A stretch of DNA of 64,000 nucleotides from Lonicera japonica (taxonomy: Eukaryota; Streptophyta; Magnoliopsida; Dipsacales; Caprifoliaceae): the NCBI GenBank assembly GCA_021464415.1, contig CM038466.1, positions 31,836,833-31,900,832 of the forward strand. Direction: 5' to 3'. The translations under genes and the position numbers were made by a program. A model generated the notes under the pieces. That model did not search any database, was not told the DNA's origin, and worked only from the letters and a program-made list of their open reading frames with translations. The stretch's first letter is position 1; every line of letters begins with the position of its first letter. Of this stretch, positions 14,193-25,345 are shown piece after piece.

Positions 14193-14450
14193 CACCTAAC
14201 AAGGATTTCAAATAGCGGATTATCGTTGAGAATTCATATCCAACGTTAATACTTAATTGTTTCAGCAAGCCCAGTTTAGTGCGTTGTGGGGGCGCAATCG
14301 GCACATATGCATAAAATATCAGGCTAATATCCAGTTACCAACTGGTATGCATATAATAGTTGTCTAATATTGGACCTTTAAAACAAATAAGTATTAACGT
14401 TGGATATGAATTCTCAACGATAATCCGCTATTTGAAATCCTTGTTAGGTG
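14193..14450. repeat. Perfect 63-bp inverted repeat inside the Copia
   Basis: The arms at 14193-14255 and 14388-14450 are exact reverse complements by inspection and are separated by 132 bp. The left arm starts CACCTAACAAGG and the right arm ends CCTTGTTAGGTG. A short direct repeat, TAATATTGGACCTTT, lies at about 14365 and 14459. The fold lies in what should be single-copy retroelement sequence. Confidence 0.85.
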
Positions 14451-15018
14451 AGCCCTTTAATATTGGACCTTTGAACTAATTGATATTCGCAGCAGCAAAA
14501 TAGGTTTAACAACAATAGTAACAATAGCTATAGCAACAATAACAGATTCAACAGTAGCAACCATATACATATATATAACTATAAATATATAAAAGTATCC
14601 GTGCACACATATATATAAATATAAATATAGATACATGTATATATATATATAGATAGTAAATATTAATAATAGATATGAGGATTGTGATTGCATCAATTAA
14701 TAATTGCTTGGTAAAAAAAAAGGCTAATTTCGTAAGGTAGAGATCTTACCTCCGAGCTGAGAGAAAACAGAGAAGGAAGAACAATAGAAAGCTACTAACC
14801 AGTCTCGAAAACAGCAAGGAATCTCTGACTTATTTTATTTCTTCTCTTCTTTGTTCTTCAAACTTTGATTATGTATGTATACCACAGCTTTTTTTTTTCT
14901 TTGAAGGTGGGCGATGAGAGAAGAAATCAGTGGTGATGACGGTTAACGGCTAGGTTTTTTTTTTGTTTTTTCTTTCTTTCTAGGGTTAGGGTTGTTAGCT
15001 CTGAGCGTGCTGATAACG

Positions 15019-15201
15019 TGTTATAGGAATAACTCTCATCAATTCTTCATTAGATGAGCCCTTTAAATAGGGTACAAATACAATAGTAAATATTGTTTAC
15101 AAGGAAGCCCATTATGGCCCATGATACATAATTTACACAGTAAAATCCCTAATACATATTCTATCTAGACGATAGCACACTATGTGTAATTTCCTTAAAC
15201 A
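15019..15201 (-). repeat. Copia LTR (right in window, 5' LTR of element)
   Basis: This is the 183-bp partner LTR, TGTTATAGG...TTAAACA, followed by the GTAAT target duplication. Because the element lies on the - strand, this is its 5' LTR. Confidence 0.88.
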
Positions 15202-17345
15202 GTAATAATAGTTTTAGCTTTTTCCATATGCATAGACAAAGTTTGACATAGATATTTTTGATATATTGGTTAAGAGGTGTATTCTCAAAATGATGTTTAG
15301 TCGATACAATGATAACATAAACATGTTTCATTTGCATTTCAAGAAGTTCATTATTCTCAAAGAGGTGCGCTGGAATAAACATGTAAGGACCACACAAGAA
15401 GATTGGGACTACCTTTACACACTTTTTCCAGTGAGAAGTTTAAGCTAGGTATATGAAATCTACGAAATGACCCCTCACAGGACTCTAAAAAAGATGCCAA
15501 AAACAAAATTTTCCCCACTTAATATTTTTGTGCATCATAAATTTTCATTTGTAGAGAATTTCTCTGTGAGAATTTGTAATGAAATTTCCATATGATATAT
15601 GTTAGGTACTACAATTTTTGTGATACAAATAGTTGTTACTTATGTACTTTTACAATAGAAGTAGTAAATTTCTTTAAAACTCTTGCATACTTGTGGATTT
15701 GTAGAATGCAAATTTTTACTACGCTTTTGCAGTAAACACAGTTGAATTTTATGCAACTTTAAAGACAATAAAATTTCTCTGCAATTTTTTCTAGAAATTT
15801 TGAACCAATAGCTAGAAAAAATTTCACTACTCCCTCAAGTTTATGTAATACCTCAGGAGAAAGCTTCAATCTCTCTCTGGCAAGGTGGCAACACCACCCT
15901 CCCTCTAGATTTCTCTATAACTTTCTATGTATATTTGAATGCAGGAGTAAAATACATGTATAATTATATGCTATATTTATTTTATACACTGCAAACAATT
16001 TGCATACTGAAAAAAAATGAAGTTAAATAGTTTTAATATAGTAAATGCGTCTTTGATGAAGGGCATATATGTCCAAAGATCTGACCTATTGTCCTTCTCA
16101 CTAGTTTTGTAAAATAATGGTATCCTTTATCTCTTAAAATCTATGTTCTTGGATCTGCTGTAAATAAGCTATCATAAGAAGGTTTTTTCACCCATTTCCC
16201 CTTTTTATTTTGACTCTCTATATTAGGTTGGACTTGGAATTTGTTGTTTGATGGTATTTTGAAGAGTTGGGCTTGGTTGATAAAAAAAAATAAAAAATAA
16301 AAATTGGTATTTCTCATTTGTAGGTTGTTTTTGAAAGTTTAAGGCAGGATATTGAAAACCATTGTTACAGGTACTTTAAGATCTTGGAAAGTCAAATAAA
16401 GAAGAAAAACTCAGCCAAAATTTTGGTAGAAAGTAATGACTTGTAAACTGACATTTTACATGTTAAATTTTGGTTACTTTTCTTGATATGAATTACTTAT
16501 ATTTCTAAATGACACATCATGTTGTAGAATCATTCTATAAAGTGTAGTGGCAATCGATCAAAGCTTCCTTTCAACCATTGTGGGGGATCAAAGCCATTTG
16601 TAGAGTAGTATCGATATGAGGATGAGGTAATGGTTTATATATATTTCTATTGCCATGAAATAAGATGTATGAATAGTTATTTATGCATTAGCATTGACTC
16701 TTGTTGTCTAATAGAATGGTGAACCACTTGAGGAGCCGAAGGGAGACATTCAACTCTCTCTTGATACCCATTTCAATTAATATCGTGGATGGGTAGATTG
16801 TGTGTCCTAGCTTCTCTATGTAAGTATTATAGTAATTTTAAAAAAAATAAATTAACACACATTATTACTTAAAAATAATAGGTATTATTTTGTTCAATTG
16901 CATTCATTTTTATTTCTCATTTGTAGAAAGAAATGGAAGAATTGAAAAATATCTCAGGAAATGAAATGATTGAGGCTCAAATTTGTAGAAACGTGCTTGG
17001 GAAGAAATCTAGGTATATTAAGGGTCGCGATTTTGGTCCCCTTCCAGAAGAGGCCTTTACGTCTAGGCATAGCCGACAACCTACTAGAGCCAAGACCCAG
17101 GATTTGAGATCCAAGGTGCTTCGTTTGACAGAGCTTTTTGCTAATTGTAATAAAACAATGCGTAACTCTTAGCCAATCAAGCATGCATAGAGGCTATTTT
17201 GAAGAGGTTTCAAGAGTCTATACCATATTTGGCTACTCTTTCCACTGACGACGTGGATATCTCTTGATATAGCTTATCTTGTACTTTTGCTATGAGTATA
17301 TGATACTAAAAATACTATGTTATTATTAATAGGTGATAGGACACC

Positions 17346-17577
17346 ATTATTTTTTGATGTCCCTAGAAAGATGAATATCCGGGACTAGCGGGTAGATAAA
17401 AATCCCGGACTAAATGAAGAATATAATTATTTTTTTATGTTACATAGTAGATAAAAATCCCGAACTAAGTGAATAATATAATTATTTTTTGCTGTCCTTG
17501 GGTAAATGAAATCCAGGACTAGGTGATACAAAAGAATTATTTTTTGATGTCTTTGAGTAGATCAAAATCCTGGACCT
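17346..17577. repeat. CACTA subterminal tandem repeat
   Basis: Four degenerate units begin ATTATTTTTT at 17346, 17426, 17481 and 17536. Each contains a GTAGATAAAAATCCCGGACTA-like core and is 40-80 bp long. Subterminal repeats of this kind are the usual transposase-binding regions of CACTA elements. Binding here is inferred only. Confidence 0.65.
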
Positions 17578-17599
17578 TTAATATTACGTAGTTATATTT

Positions 17600-18194
17600 G
17601 CCAATTTGTGCTTTTAATTGGTATTGTTGTTTGATTAGATGCTTATTTACTATTTTTTTTGTCATAATTTAATTCATTATAAACAAAAACTTTTAAAAAA
17701 TTGCATATGAAATTATTTTGTTTTGGCCACAAATTAATTGCTTGCAAATGGAGTTTTGCTCAGGAGTAATTTTTTTTTTGTGACAAACTTTTTTCTCGAA
17801 ACAGGGTTATAAGAAAGTTTATTGTAGTTTCATCGAAAAAATTATTTACTTTTGCCGATAAATTATTTTCTCATAAATAGAGTTATACGAGAAGATAAAA
17901 TATTTTAACGACAAAAAAATGCTTTTGGCGAGAAATATTTTTTTTAGAATAGATTTATTTGACCATATAGAATTCTTTTCCTGAGAAAATATTACATTTT
18001 TGGCAAGAAAATAAATTCCTAGCAATACATGTTTTAGCGAGAAAACCATTTATACTTGGGAAAGACTATTAGTGAGGAAATTGTCGCGACTACCAAACCG
18101 ACTAATTTTTTTTCTCGCGATTGATATTTAAAGAGTAAACGATGTCTTTAGCGACAAATATTATTTCTCGCTAACGCTCATTTTTCTTGTAGTG
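17600..18194. repeat. Right subterminal region and terminus of the CACTA
   Basis: The region is rich in GCGAGAAA / TTTCTCGC and GCGACAAA motifs on both strands, matching similar motifs at 3150-3540. It ends in the terminal CTTGTAGTG. Confidence 0.7.
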
Positions 18195-18197
18195 TAT

Positions 18198-19430
18198 TTT
18201 TTATCCTTTGATTAAATATCTATAACTCAAAAAATGAGATTGAATCTTGTATCTTTGCAAAAACTTCGATAAATTTATTGTATATTGGTGTATTCCACCA
18301 AACAATCTTTATCCCTTTAATTGCGAAAGATTTTCTCATAGTATAGCAATAGTATTCTTATGAGAAGTATAATGAAAATAATTACATTTTGTATAAAGGT
18401 TTGATCTTCACTCGTAAGAAGATCGTATAGTGAAAATTCTCCGGTATCAACCTCGATTACGAATGTATGGTGAAGAGCCGAACCAAATAAACAAAACGTT
18501 GTTGGATTTGTGGTTTATTCTTTGTAACTTAAGCTATTTATTTATTGTTCTTCATATTACTTGATTTTATTAAGAACTCCTATTGTTAATTAACTTAAAC
18601 CCTTGGTTAATATTCGAACAACATCTACCTTTAGCACTAAGGTGTTACTTACGAGTGAATTGGATATATGCTTGAACAAAATCACTAGAATTCAAAACCT
18701 ATACTTAGAGCAAAGGACTGCAAGAGCTAAATGAGAACTGGTGATGCGTTTTAGACTATGTAGAATGGAGAAAGGAGATCACCAATTTATAATCCATGAG
18801 AAGCGTGGCTATTCTACAAGGATTCAAAATCCGAGCTATCTAACTTAACACTCATGGTTCAGATCTATTAACTTTGGTGGCGTTATTTTATAAGGATTCA
18901 AAATTCGAGCTATCTAACTTAACACTCATGGTCCAGTTCTATTAACTTCGGTAATTTTTGTCACTTTAGATAAACTAAATCCATTGTTTTATGGTTGGAC
19001 TTTTATCACTCTCTTATATTTTCATTTTGTTAAATTTCAAGGAATTGTTTCCTTCATGTTTAGGTTCTCATAATTGTATACTAATTTTTGAGATTTTTTT
19101 TGAAAGACCCAATTATATATCATAATTTAGTCTTTTTAAATATAAATAGTTAAAAAGCTTTTCCCACTAAAAGATCAATCAGAAAAGACTTAAACTCGAA
19201 AAGAAGACAACGAACATATAGATATACATATAGGTTATATAAATATAAGCGCCTAAGACTAAGTGGATCGGGCATGGAATGCTTCGGAGCGGTGGAGAAC
19301 TAAATGAATTAGAGACCTAATGGTTAGGTTTAAGGTTAGTGTTTGGTTCGAGATCTTAGTGCCATTCATATATGAGTTACGTTACAAAAAGATAATCACT
19401 CACTTTAACAAAAATGATGAATGCTTATTT
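18198..19430. other. Non-coding spacer with dispersed repeat R2
   Basis: There is no gene. At 18819-18960 a roughly 72-bp unit (containing GAGCTATCTAACTTAACACT) is present twice in tandem. From about 18870 to 19210 the sequence matches the reverse complement of 53745-54055: shared blocks include TTTTATCACTCT, TTTCAAGGAATT and AGTTAAAAAGCTTTTCC. Confidence 0.5.
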
Positions 19431-19721
19431 GGAGGGGTAAATAGATAAATTTTGTAAAGATGATTTAAACAATAAGTAGATCACATATGCAAAATTTTAT
19501 CTAAAAATTTGATCTAGAACTAGTTGTAATGAAAATTTGATATATATATATGTGTGTGTGTGTGTGTGCGTGTGCACGCGCGTATTTTGGCTGTTAAAAT
19601 TTTGATAATCATTTCACACCCTTCTAGATTGAATTTTTTGCTGAAATTTGTTGGAGGTGATATATTCATGATATAGATCATTTTTACAAATTTTCATACA
19701 AAAATTCATCTATTTACCCTC
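19431..19721. mobile_element. MITE (family C)
   Basis: The left end reads GAGGGGTAAATAGATAAATT and the right end is the inverse of GAGGGTAAATAGATGAATT, giving terminal inverted repeats of about 40 bp around a 0.3-kb body. A (TG)n run lies inside at about 19551-19570. It has no coding content. Confidence 0.6.
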
Positions 19722-20017
19722 TTAAATGGGCTTCCCTTTTTCTTGATAATCAGAGGGATTTTCTCCTTATAGCCTTATTTTATATATACACATGCCAGTT
19801 CTCCTACGCATTGGTGCGTACGCACTAGTGTTTGTTCCCATTTTGAATTACAACGGGATCTAGGTACCCAACCATCCCCACTTGTTGAAAAATTAAAAAA
19901 ATTAGAAAAGTCAAATTTTCCAACACCACGGACCAATTGCCTATTCTCTCTTTACCGCTCCAAAGCGCTTGAAGTCAAATTTTCCAACAACACAGAGCAC
20001 TTGCCTATTCTCTCTTT

Positions 20018-23000
20018 CAGTGGCGGGCCCACGTAGGGGCAAGTGGGGGCAATTGCCCCCAGTTGGCTTTCAATTTTTTTTAATAAATATGGGGTGTTTT
20101 TTTTTTTAAAAAAAATATATAGGGACTTTTGTGCATAAATTTATACTTGAGGGTACTTAAGTGTAATAAAACATTATTAATCAAACCCCACCCACTTGTT
20201 CCTGTTCCCACTGCCAACAAAGGCTTCATTTAATGTTTTTTTACTTATTTGTTCCTTTGTTCCTTTCTTTCTTTCTTTCTTTTTGTTCTCTTCTCCCTCT
20301 CTGTCGCTTTTTTTTTTTTCCTTTTTGCCCGCACTGCCGACAATCTTTTTTTTTTGTCTCCATCTTCTGTGACTCTGTTCCTTCCATTTTTACTGGCTAA
20401 GCATTACTTGGACCACTCATCTACCAATTATCTCTCGCACTCTACACTTTTTAAGGTATTTTTTTAGATCTACTTTTTAATTTTAGATATAAATAAATTT
20501 TTTGATTAGTTGTATAATATGAGTTGTATTTCTTAATTAATTGTTTAATATTAAGTGTATTGCTTGAAATATTGATTTATTGTTGAATGTTTGATGATTT
20601 AGGTTTAAACATTTAAACCCCTGATTTAAAATATTAGTTATATTAGGTATTTAGGTGTATTAAAACTAATTTTTGAAGAGATATTTTGTTGCCAAAAGTG
20701 TTTTGTTTAATACAATGTTAATGTTAGTTGATTTAAGTTTATTTTTAAGATAAATTAAATTTAATATCATCAATTTATTGAATAATATTAGTTGATTAAT
20801 TGAATAATTTGAGTTGATTTTGTATTCTATTGAAAACAGTGTTGATGGACAAATTTTTGATAAAGAGGAAAAGGGTTAATGAACCTGAAGTTCAATCATG
20901 TCAAAATGCGGAGCATAGCAATGTACAAGCTAGATCTTCCCAACCAGAAGTCCGATCCTCGTTAAAGGTGGGGTCTAATGAAGTTATCAATTTAGACGAG
21001 CTACAATATGATCCTGCTTTGAGGAGGAACATTTATGATTTTCACCATTCACAAATAGAGGATGTTCGAAGAGCATACCTTCAAAGGGGACCTTGTCAAC
21101 CCAAAAATCAACAATTCCTCAAACACTACATGGTATTTTAAACGTCGATTTATCCTAAGTGGTTTGACGAATATGGGGCGTGGTTGGAGTATAGCATAAC
21201 AGAGGATGCCGTTTATTGTCTGTGTTGTTTTTATTTAAATCTAAGGAGTCGAACAAAGGCGGGCTGAATCATTTGTTAGTCAAGGGTTTCGAAATTGGAA
21301 AAAGAAAGAGAGGTTGAATGAGCATGTCGGAGGTCTTAATAGTAGTCATAACTTGTGTTTGAAAGCTTGCGATGATTTAATGAATCAGAAGGAACATATA
21401 GATGTGTGTTTGACTAATAGTTCTGAGCAAAGTCGATTAGATTATCGTGTTCGTTTGACTGCATCTTATGATTGCCTAAGGTATCTTTTACGCCAAGGAA
21501 TGGCTTTTCGAGGGCATGATGAATCTGACGGATCAAGCAATCGAGGTAACTTTCTTGAACTTCTTCAATGGCTTTCAGAACAAAATTCAAATGTCAATCA
21601 AGTTGTCTTGAAACTTGCTCCTGATAATCATAATATGATCTCTCCCAAAATTCAAAAAGATATTATTAATGCTGCTGCAAGTGTAACCACAAAAGTTATC
21701 TTGCAAGAGATTGGGATGAGTTGTTTTCTATATGGTCGATGAATCTCGTGACATTTCAGTTAAAGAACAAATGGCAGTAGTTTTACGTTATGTGGACAAA
21801 AAAGGGTGTGTGGTTGAACGTTTTATTGGATTGTACATGTTCATGATACTTCTGCTTATCACTAAAGGCTGCCATTGATTCTTTCTTTTCTAAACATGGT
21901 TTAAGCATGTTAAGTTTACGGGGGCAAGGTTTATGATGGTGCAAGTATATGAGGGGTGAGTTTAATGGCCTCAAAACCTTAATTTCAAGGAAAAACCCAT
22001 CCGCTTTTTATGTCCATTGCTTTGCCATCAATTACAATTGACTCTTGTAGCTGTTTCAAAGAAAAACACGAGATTATTCATTCTTTGACCACGTTGGAGT
22101 TTTGTCAAACATTGTTGGAGCCTCATGCAAACGTAAAAGATCTTCTTTGAGATAAGCAATTTGAAGCAATTATTGAAGGGATTTATACGGGTGAAAGAGA
22201 AACGGGAAGAGGTTTGAATCAAGAAACAACATTAAAACGGACAGGCGATACACGTTGGGGTTCACATTACAACACACTTTGTAGCTTGATTAACTTATTC
22301 CCCTCAGTGGTTGATGTGCTTGAGGTTATTCAATATGAAGGTACATGTGACGGGCAAAGATCTCAAGCTGAAGATTTAAGGAATCACTTGCAAACCTTTG
22401 AGTTTATTTTCATCTTACATCTGATGAAAAGATCTTAGGAATTACTAATGAGTTTTCACAAGCATTACAGAGAAAGGATCAAGATATTGTCAATGCCATG
22501 GCTTATGTTCAAGTCTCAAAGAAGCGGTTACAAGGAATGAGAGATAGTGGGTTTGAGTCTTTATTTGATATTGTCTCTTCATTTTGTATTACGAATGAGG
22601 TAGGCATTCCAAATATGGACGAGCCATTTGTAGTATACGGGAGATCACGTCGAAATGTTGAAGCAAAGACAAATTTCCATTACTATCGTGTTGATTTGTT
22701 CTATGCAGTAATAGATTTGCAACTTCAGGAGTTGAATAGCCGTTTTAATGAGATCAATCCGGAGTTGCTTTTGTGTATGACATGCCTTGATCCATCAAAT
22801 TCATTCTCCGCTTTTAATTTGAGAAAATTACTTCGGTTTGCAAAGTTCTATCCCTCTGATTTTTCTCCACTAGAAGTCATGAGACTTGAAGATCAACTTC
22901 AAAACTTTATAGAAGATGTGAAGTATAAAGATGAATTTTTTGGTTTGAAGGGGATTGGTGAGCTTGCTCAAAAAATGGTTGAAACCAATAAGCATGTTGG

Positions 23001-23407
23001 TTATTCATTGGTGTATTTGCTTGTGAAGTTGGCCCTACTCTTACCTGTTGCTACGGCAAGTGTTGAGCGAGCATTCTTGGCAATGAAAATCATCAAGAAT
23101 GCGCTACGCAACGAATGGGAGATGAATTTATGAATGATTGTTTGGTGACATACATTGAACAAGACATTTTCAATAATGTTGATAAGGAGGACGTGCTAAT
23201 ACTTTCAAAATATGAAACCCCGTAGAATTTTATTGTAATTTGTAGGCATTAAGTTTTTTAAAGACTTCTAGTTGTATTAAGTATTATTATTAATGCGATT
23301 ATGTTTGTGGTTAAATTTGTTCTCATTGGTGATTGATGTGCTTTAAATATATTTTTGTTTGTTTTAAATTTCGCCCCCAGTTGATTAAATTCCTGGGTCC
23401 GCCACTG
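20018..23407 (+). mobile_element. hAT DNA transposon, complete ends, nested
   Basis: The element starts CAGTGGCGGGCCCA and ends with the inverse of CAGTGGCGGACCCA, 14-bp inverted repeats with one mismatch. CTCTCTTT flanks it at 20010-20017 and 23408-23415, a perfect 8-bp target duplication typical of hAT. A subterminal GCCCCCAGTTG block occurs near both ends. Its transposase gene is at 20845-23225. It inserted in the second unit of a 63-bp tandem repeat (from about 19910) of the palindromic host element. Confidence 0.92.
20845..23225 (+). pseudogene. hAT transposase (DUF4371 + hAT dimerisation), frameshifted
   Basis: This is a cut-and-paste transposase of the zinc-finger MYM-type-1-like hAT group. 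The ATG at 20845 opens MDKFLIKRKRV, the usual start of this group. A TTF-type block with YPKWFDEYGAWLEY and a DUF4371 block with FLELLQWLSEQN (to about 21740) follow. After a frame change come DESRDISVKEQMAVVLRYVD and RTGDTRWGSHYNTL (22240). The C-terminal dimerisation motif LPVATASVERAFLAMKIIKN lies at about 23040. Breaks include a stop at 21139, the end of frame at 21740, losses at 21950-22160, a stop at 22436, and a one-base loss near 23108 that shifts the last 38 codons (MNDCLVTYIEQDIF). Not functional as it stands. Confidence 0.9.
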
Positions 23408-23815
23408 CTCTCTTTACCCCTCCAAAGCGCTTAAAATCAACCCACGAAGCGCCTTCAGGAGATTATGATGATTGAATTTAGTTTTGGGACATGGGATTTT
23501 AACTGTTATAAAAAGAGACGAAAATGGTGGATTTGGGTTTTCATGTTGTTGAGAGAGATGAAGAAGAAATGTTAGAGGGAAAGATAAATGAAAATGACGA
23601 GTAATAAAAATGGTGGTCTATATTGTTGAGAGAGAGAGAGAAACGAAGAAGAAGAAATGGTGAGCATAGAGGAGCTGAGAGAGGGGTAGAGAGAGAATAG
23701 GCAAATTTGACTTTAATTTTTTTTTTTTTAAATTTCAGCAAGGAGAGATGTTTGGGTACCAAAATGCCATTGCAATTCAAAATGGGAATAGGCATTGGTG
23801 CATAGGAGAACTGAC

Positions 23816-24767
23816 CTATATATATATATGTAGTGTTAGGGTTGGGTTTGGGAAAATTGTATTTTAACTCGTGTGTTTGGTCAAATATAATTAAGCGCAA
23901 TGCAACTGAAATTGTGTTTTGACATTTTTTTTTTCTAAAAATTCATTCGACAAAGGAATGAGAAAATAAAAAATGACCATTATACCATTCTTTGTTAGCA
24001 TTCTTTCCCCTTTATTTCAATAAAATAATAAGATCGATTAAAAATTTGTTTTTTAAAATGGGTATTTTTTATGGTAAAAAATGTTGATGTGTTGACTTAC
24101 AGCATTTTCAAGTAAATAATTTTTTTTTATAATTAAAATTAGTTTTCAAGTAAATATATATTTTTTTATAATTAAAATTAGTAAATCTGGGGGAGGCCTT
24201 TTGATAATTTTGAAGAATTGCGATGCTGTTAATAGTGGTTTCACAAAAACATAAGCGAAAATTATAAAAAATAATGTTAGATTTGTGCCCTTGACCTTAA
24301 ACATAAAAAATACATATAATTGTCATTTACCCAAATGTAATATTATGTTTTTAATACGAGGAATTAATAGATATCATATTACACCTACATATAATGCTCC
24401 ACAAGACTTGTATGTAATATATATCAACCTAACTCCTAAATTTAGGGTCTACTATTTTATCCTAAACCTTGGTTTAGATCCATCGTCTTTAAAACATTAT
24501 TGATATATATATATATATATACATAGGAATACCGAATCCCTTTACTCTAAAAACAATGGGTAAATAAATAGATTTTTTCATAAAACTTTATTGAAACATA
24601 TGATAAATAGTAAATTATCTCTGCTAAATTTTATAATGGAATATTGAAAAATATGGCTTGTTTGAGGTTTTCTGCAAAATAACCAGAAAATAATATTTTT
24701 GTAAATTAAGGGCCTATATTTGATCAAACTTCAAAAGGGGAGCAAATATATTTTTTTTATGAAATCA
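23816..24767. other. Non-coding AT-rich spacer
   Basis: I see no gene in this stretch. It contains (AT)n runs near 23818 and 24505, and a duplicated ATTTTTTTTTATAATTAAAA-like unit near 24120 and 24155. Confidence 0.45.
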
Positions 24768-25125
24768 TGCAAAATTAAGTTTGCACTATATGTTTTTTAG
24801 CATACTACTATAAATAAGTGTTTAATTTACGGTGCTTTATAATAATTTTAAAAGATTACATATTCAAAACCTATTTATTAATAAAATGTACATAATAATT
24901 TTTTCCGAGTTATGCAAATTTAAGTTTGCACCCCTTATTTTCTAAAACATTACTATGTATTTGTATTTATTTGACATTGTTTTGAAGTTTTATGAATGAA
25001 ATATAAGAATATACTTATTAAAAAATATAAACACATCATGCAAAATAAATTTGCATTAAATTTTTTTGATTGCAAAGTTAAGTTTGCACAAGACACAATT
25101 TTATTCAAAGTTAAGTATACACTCC
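24768..25125. repeat. Array of near-palindromic TGCAAA..TTTGCA motifs
   Basis: Close variants of the palindrome TGCAAACTTAAGTTTGCA occur at 24768-24785, 24913-24930, 25039-25055 and 25071-25088. A decayed half lies at about 25109. Spacing is irregular (145, 126 and 32 bp). The array ends about 0.2 kb before the URB1 first exon. It may be a repeat remnant or a protein-binding cluster. Confidence 0.5.
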
Positions 25126-25267
25126 ATCAAAAACCTTATTTTTAAAACACAATTAATGAAAAGGCTTTATTTTAGAATGGTAATATTTAAGCATTTATTT
25201 CTAAAATATATTATTTTTAATTTTTTTATAGAAAATGTTATTACACAAGACTTTTTTCATCATTTTC

Positions 25268-25345
25268 AAATTTTATAAAAAAAACCTCTGAATACTTATT
25301 TACGACTTAATAATGAAGTCTTAAACCCTCACTTTTCCTCCATAT
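25268..25345 (+). promoter_or_regulatory. URB1: Probable URB1 core promoter region
   Basis: A TTTTATAAAAAAAA stretch at about 25270 could serve as a TATA-like element. TTAAACCCT at 25321-25329 resembles the telo-box (AAACCCTA) common upstream of plant ribosome-biogenesis genes. A GAAAACCCTT copy lies at 25411-25420. The transcription start is not known. Confidence 0.35.

Larger units (their letters stand above)
11576..15201 (-). mobile_element. Copia LTR retrotransposon nested in the CACTA
   Basis: Two 183-bp direct repeats (11576-11758 and 15019-15201), each starting TGTTATAGG and ending TTAAACA, bound the element. GTAAT flanks it at 11571-11575 and 15202-15206, a perfect 5-bp target duplication. 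On the - strand the 3' LTR-proximal purine tract is AAGGGGGAG (11759-11767 region). A CGTTATCAGCACG stretch next to the other LTR is in the primer-binding-site position. Internal coding remnants are on the - strand. At 3.6 kb it is shorter than an autonomous Copia (about 5 kb); no gag or protease was found. Confidence 0.9.
11034..17267 (+). pseudogene. Second CACTA gene (Plant_transpos-like), split by Copia
   Basis: The gene starts at the ATG at 11034 with a Gly/Arg-rich N-terminus (MALGGGRGRGGNGRAKS). After an intron (about 11143-11269) it continues with RAPKRVRGHSKGLAAERIF. At 11576 it is interrupted by the 3.6-kb Copia element and resumes at about 15207 (NKHVRTTQEDWDYLYTLF). Later exons carry family blocks: NRSKLPFNHCGGSKPF near 16550, a GEPLEEPKGDIQLSLDTHFN-type block near 16720, and VLGKKSRYIKGRDFGPLPEE near 16990. 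These match the Plant_transpos (TNP1/TNPD-type) proteins of En/Spm elements. A frameshift near 17170 precedes the apparent stop at 17267. It is inactive because of both the insertion and the frame breaks. Confidence 0.75.
3123..18194 (+). mobile_element. CACTA (En/Spm) DNA transposon, complete ends, degenerate genes
   Basis: The right end at 18194 reads CTTGTAGTG, the reverse complement of the canonical CACTACAAG terminus. The left end at 3123 reads CATTACAAGAA, with one change from canonical. Both ends are followed outward by TAT (3120-3122 and 18195-18197), the 3-bp target duplication expected for CACTA. The first 0.4 kb and last 0.6 kb are rich in GCGAGAAA/TTTCTCGC-like subterminal motifs. 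Inside, in order, are a TNP2-type transposase pseudogene (7316-10741) and a Plant_transpos-type pseudogene (11034-17267). The latter is split by a Copia element. The element is about 15.1 kb, or about 11.4 kb without the Copia. Frameshifts and stops in both genes mean it cannot encode its own transposase. Confidence 0.88.
19796..23813. mobile_element. Palindromic non-autonomous element disrupted by a hAT
   Basis: The outer ends are inverted repeats: CAGTTCTCCTACGCA at the left, and the reverse complement of CAGTTCTCCTATGCA at the right. They continue with a shared TTCCCATTTTGAATT block and a GGTACCCAA block, so the arms exceed 70 bp. A further GCCTATTCTCTCT block is also inverted. Removing the inserted hAT leaves about 620 bp. 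No certain target duplication could be fixed in the TATATA-rich flanks. The superfamily is unknown; long arms would fit a Mutator-like MITE. Confidence 0.65.

Noticed and set aside
20249..20467. 72-codon Phe/Leu-rich frame
   Set aside because: Pyrimidine-rich leader of the hAT element, not a membrane protein.
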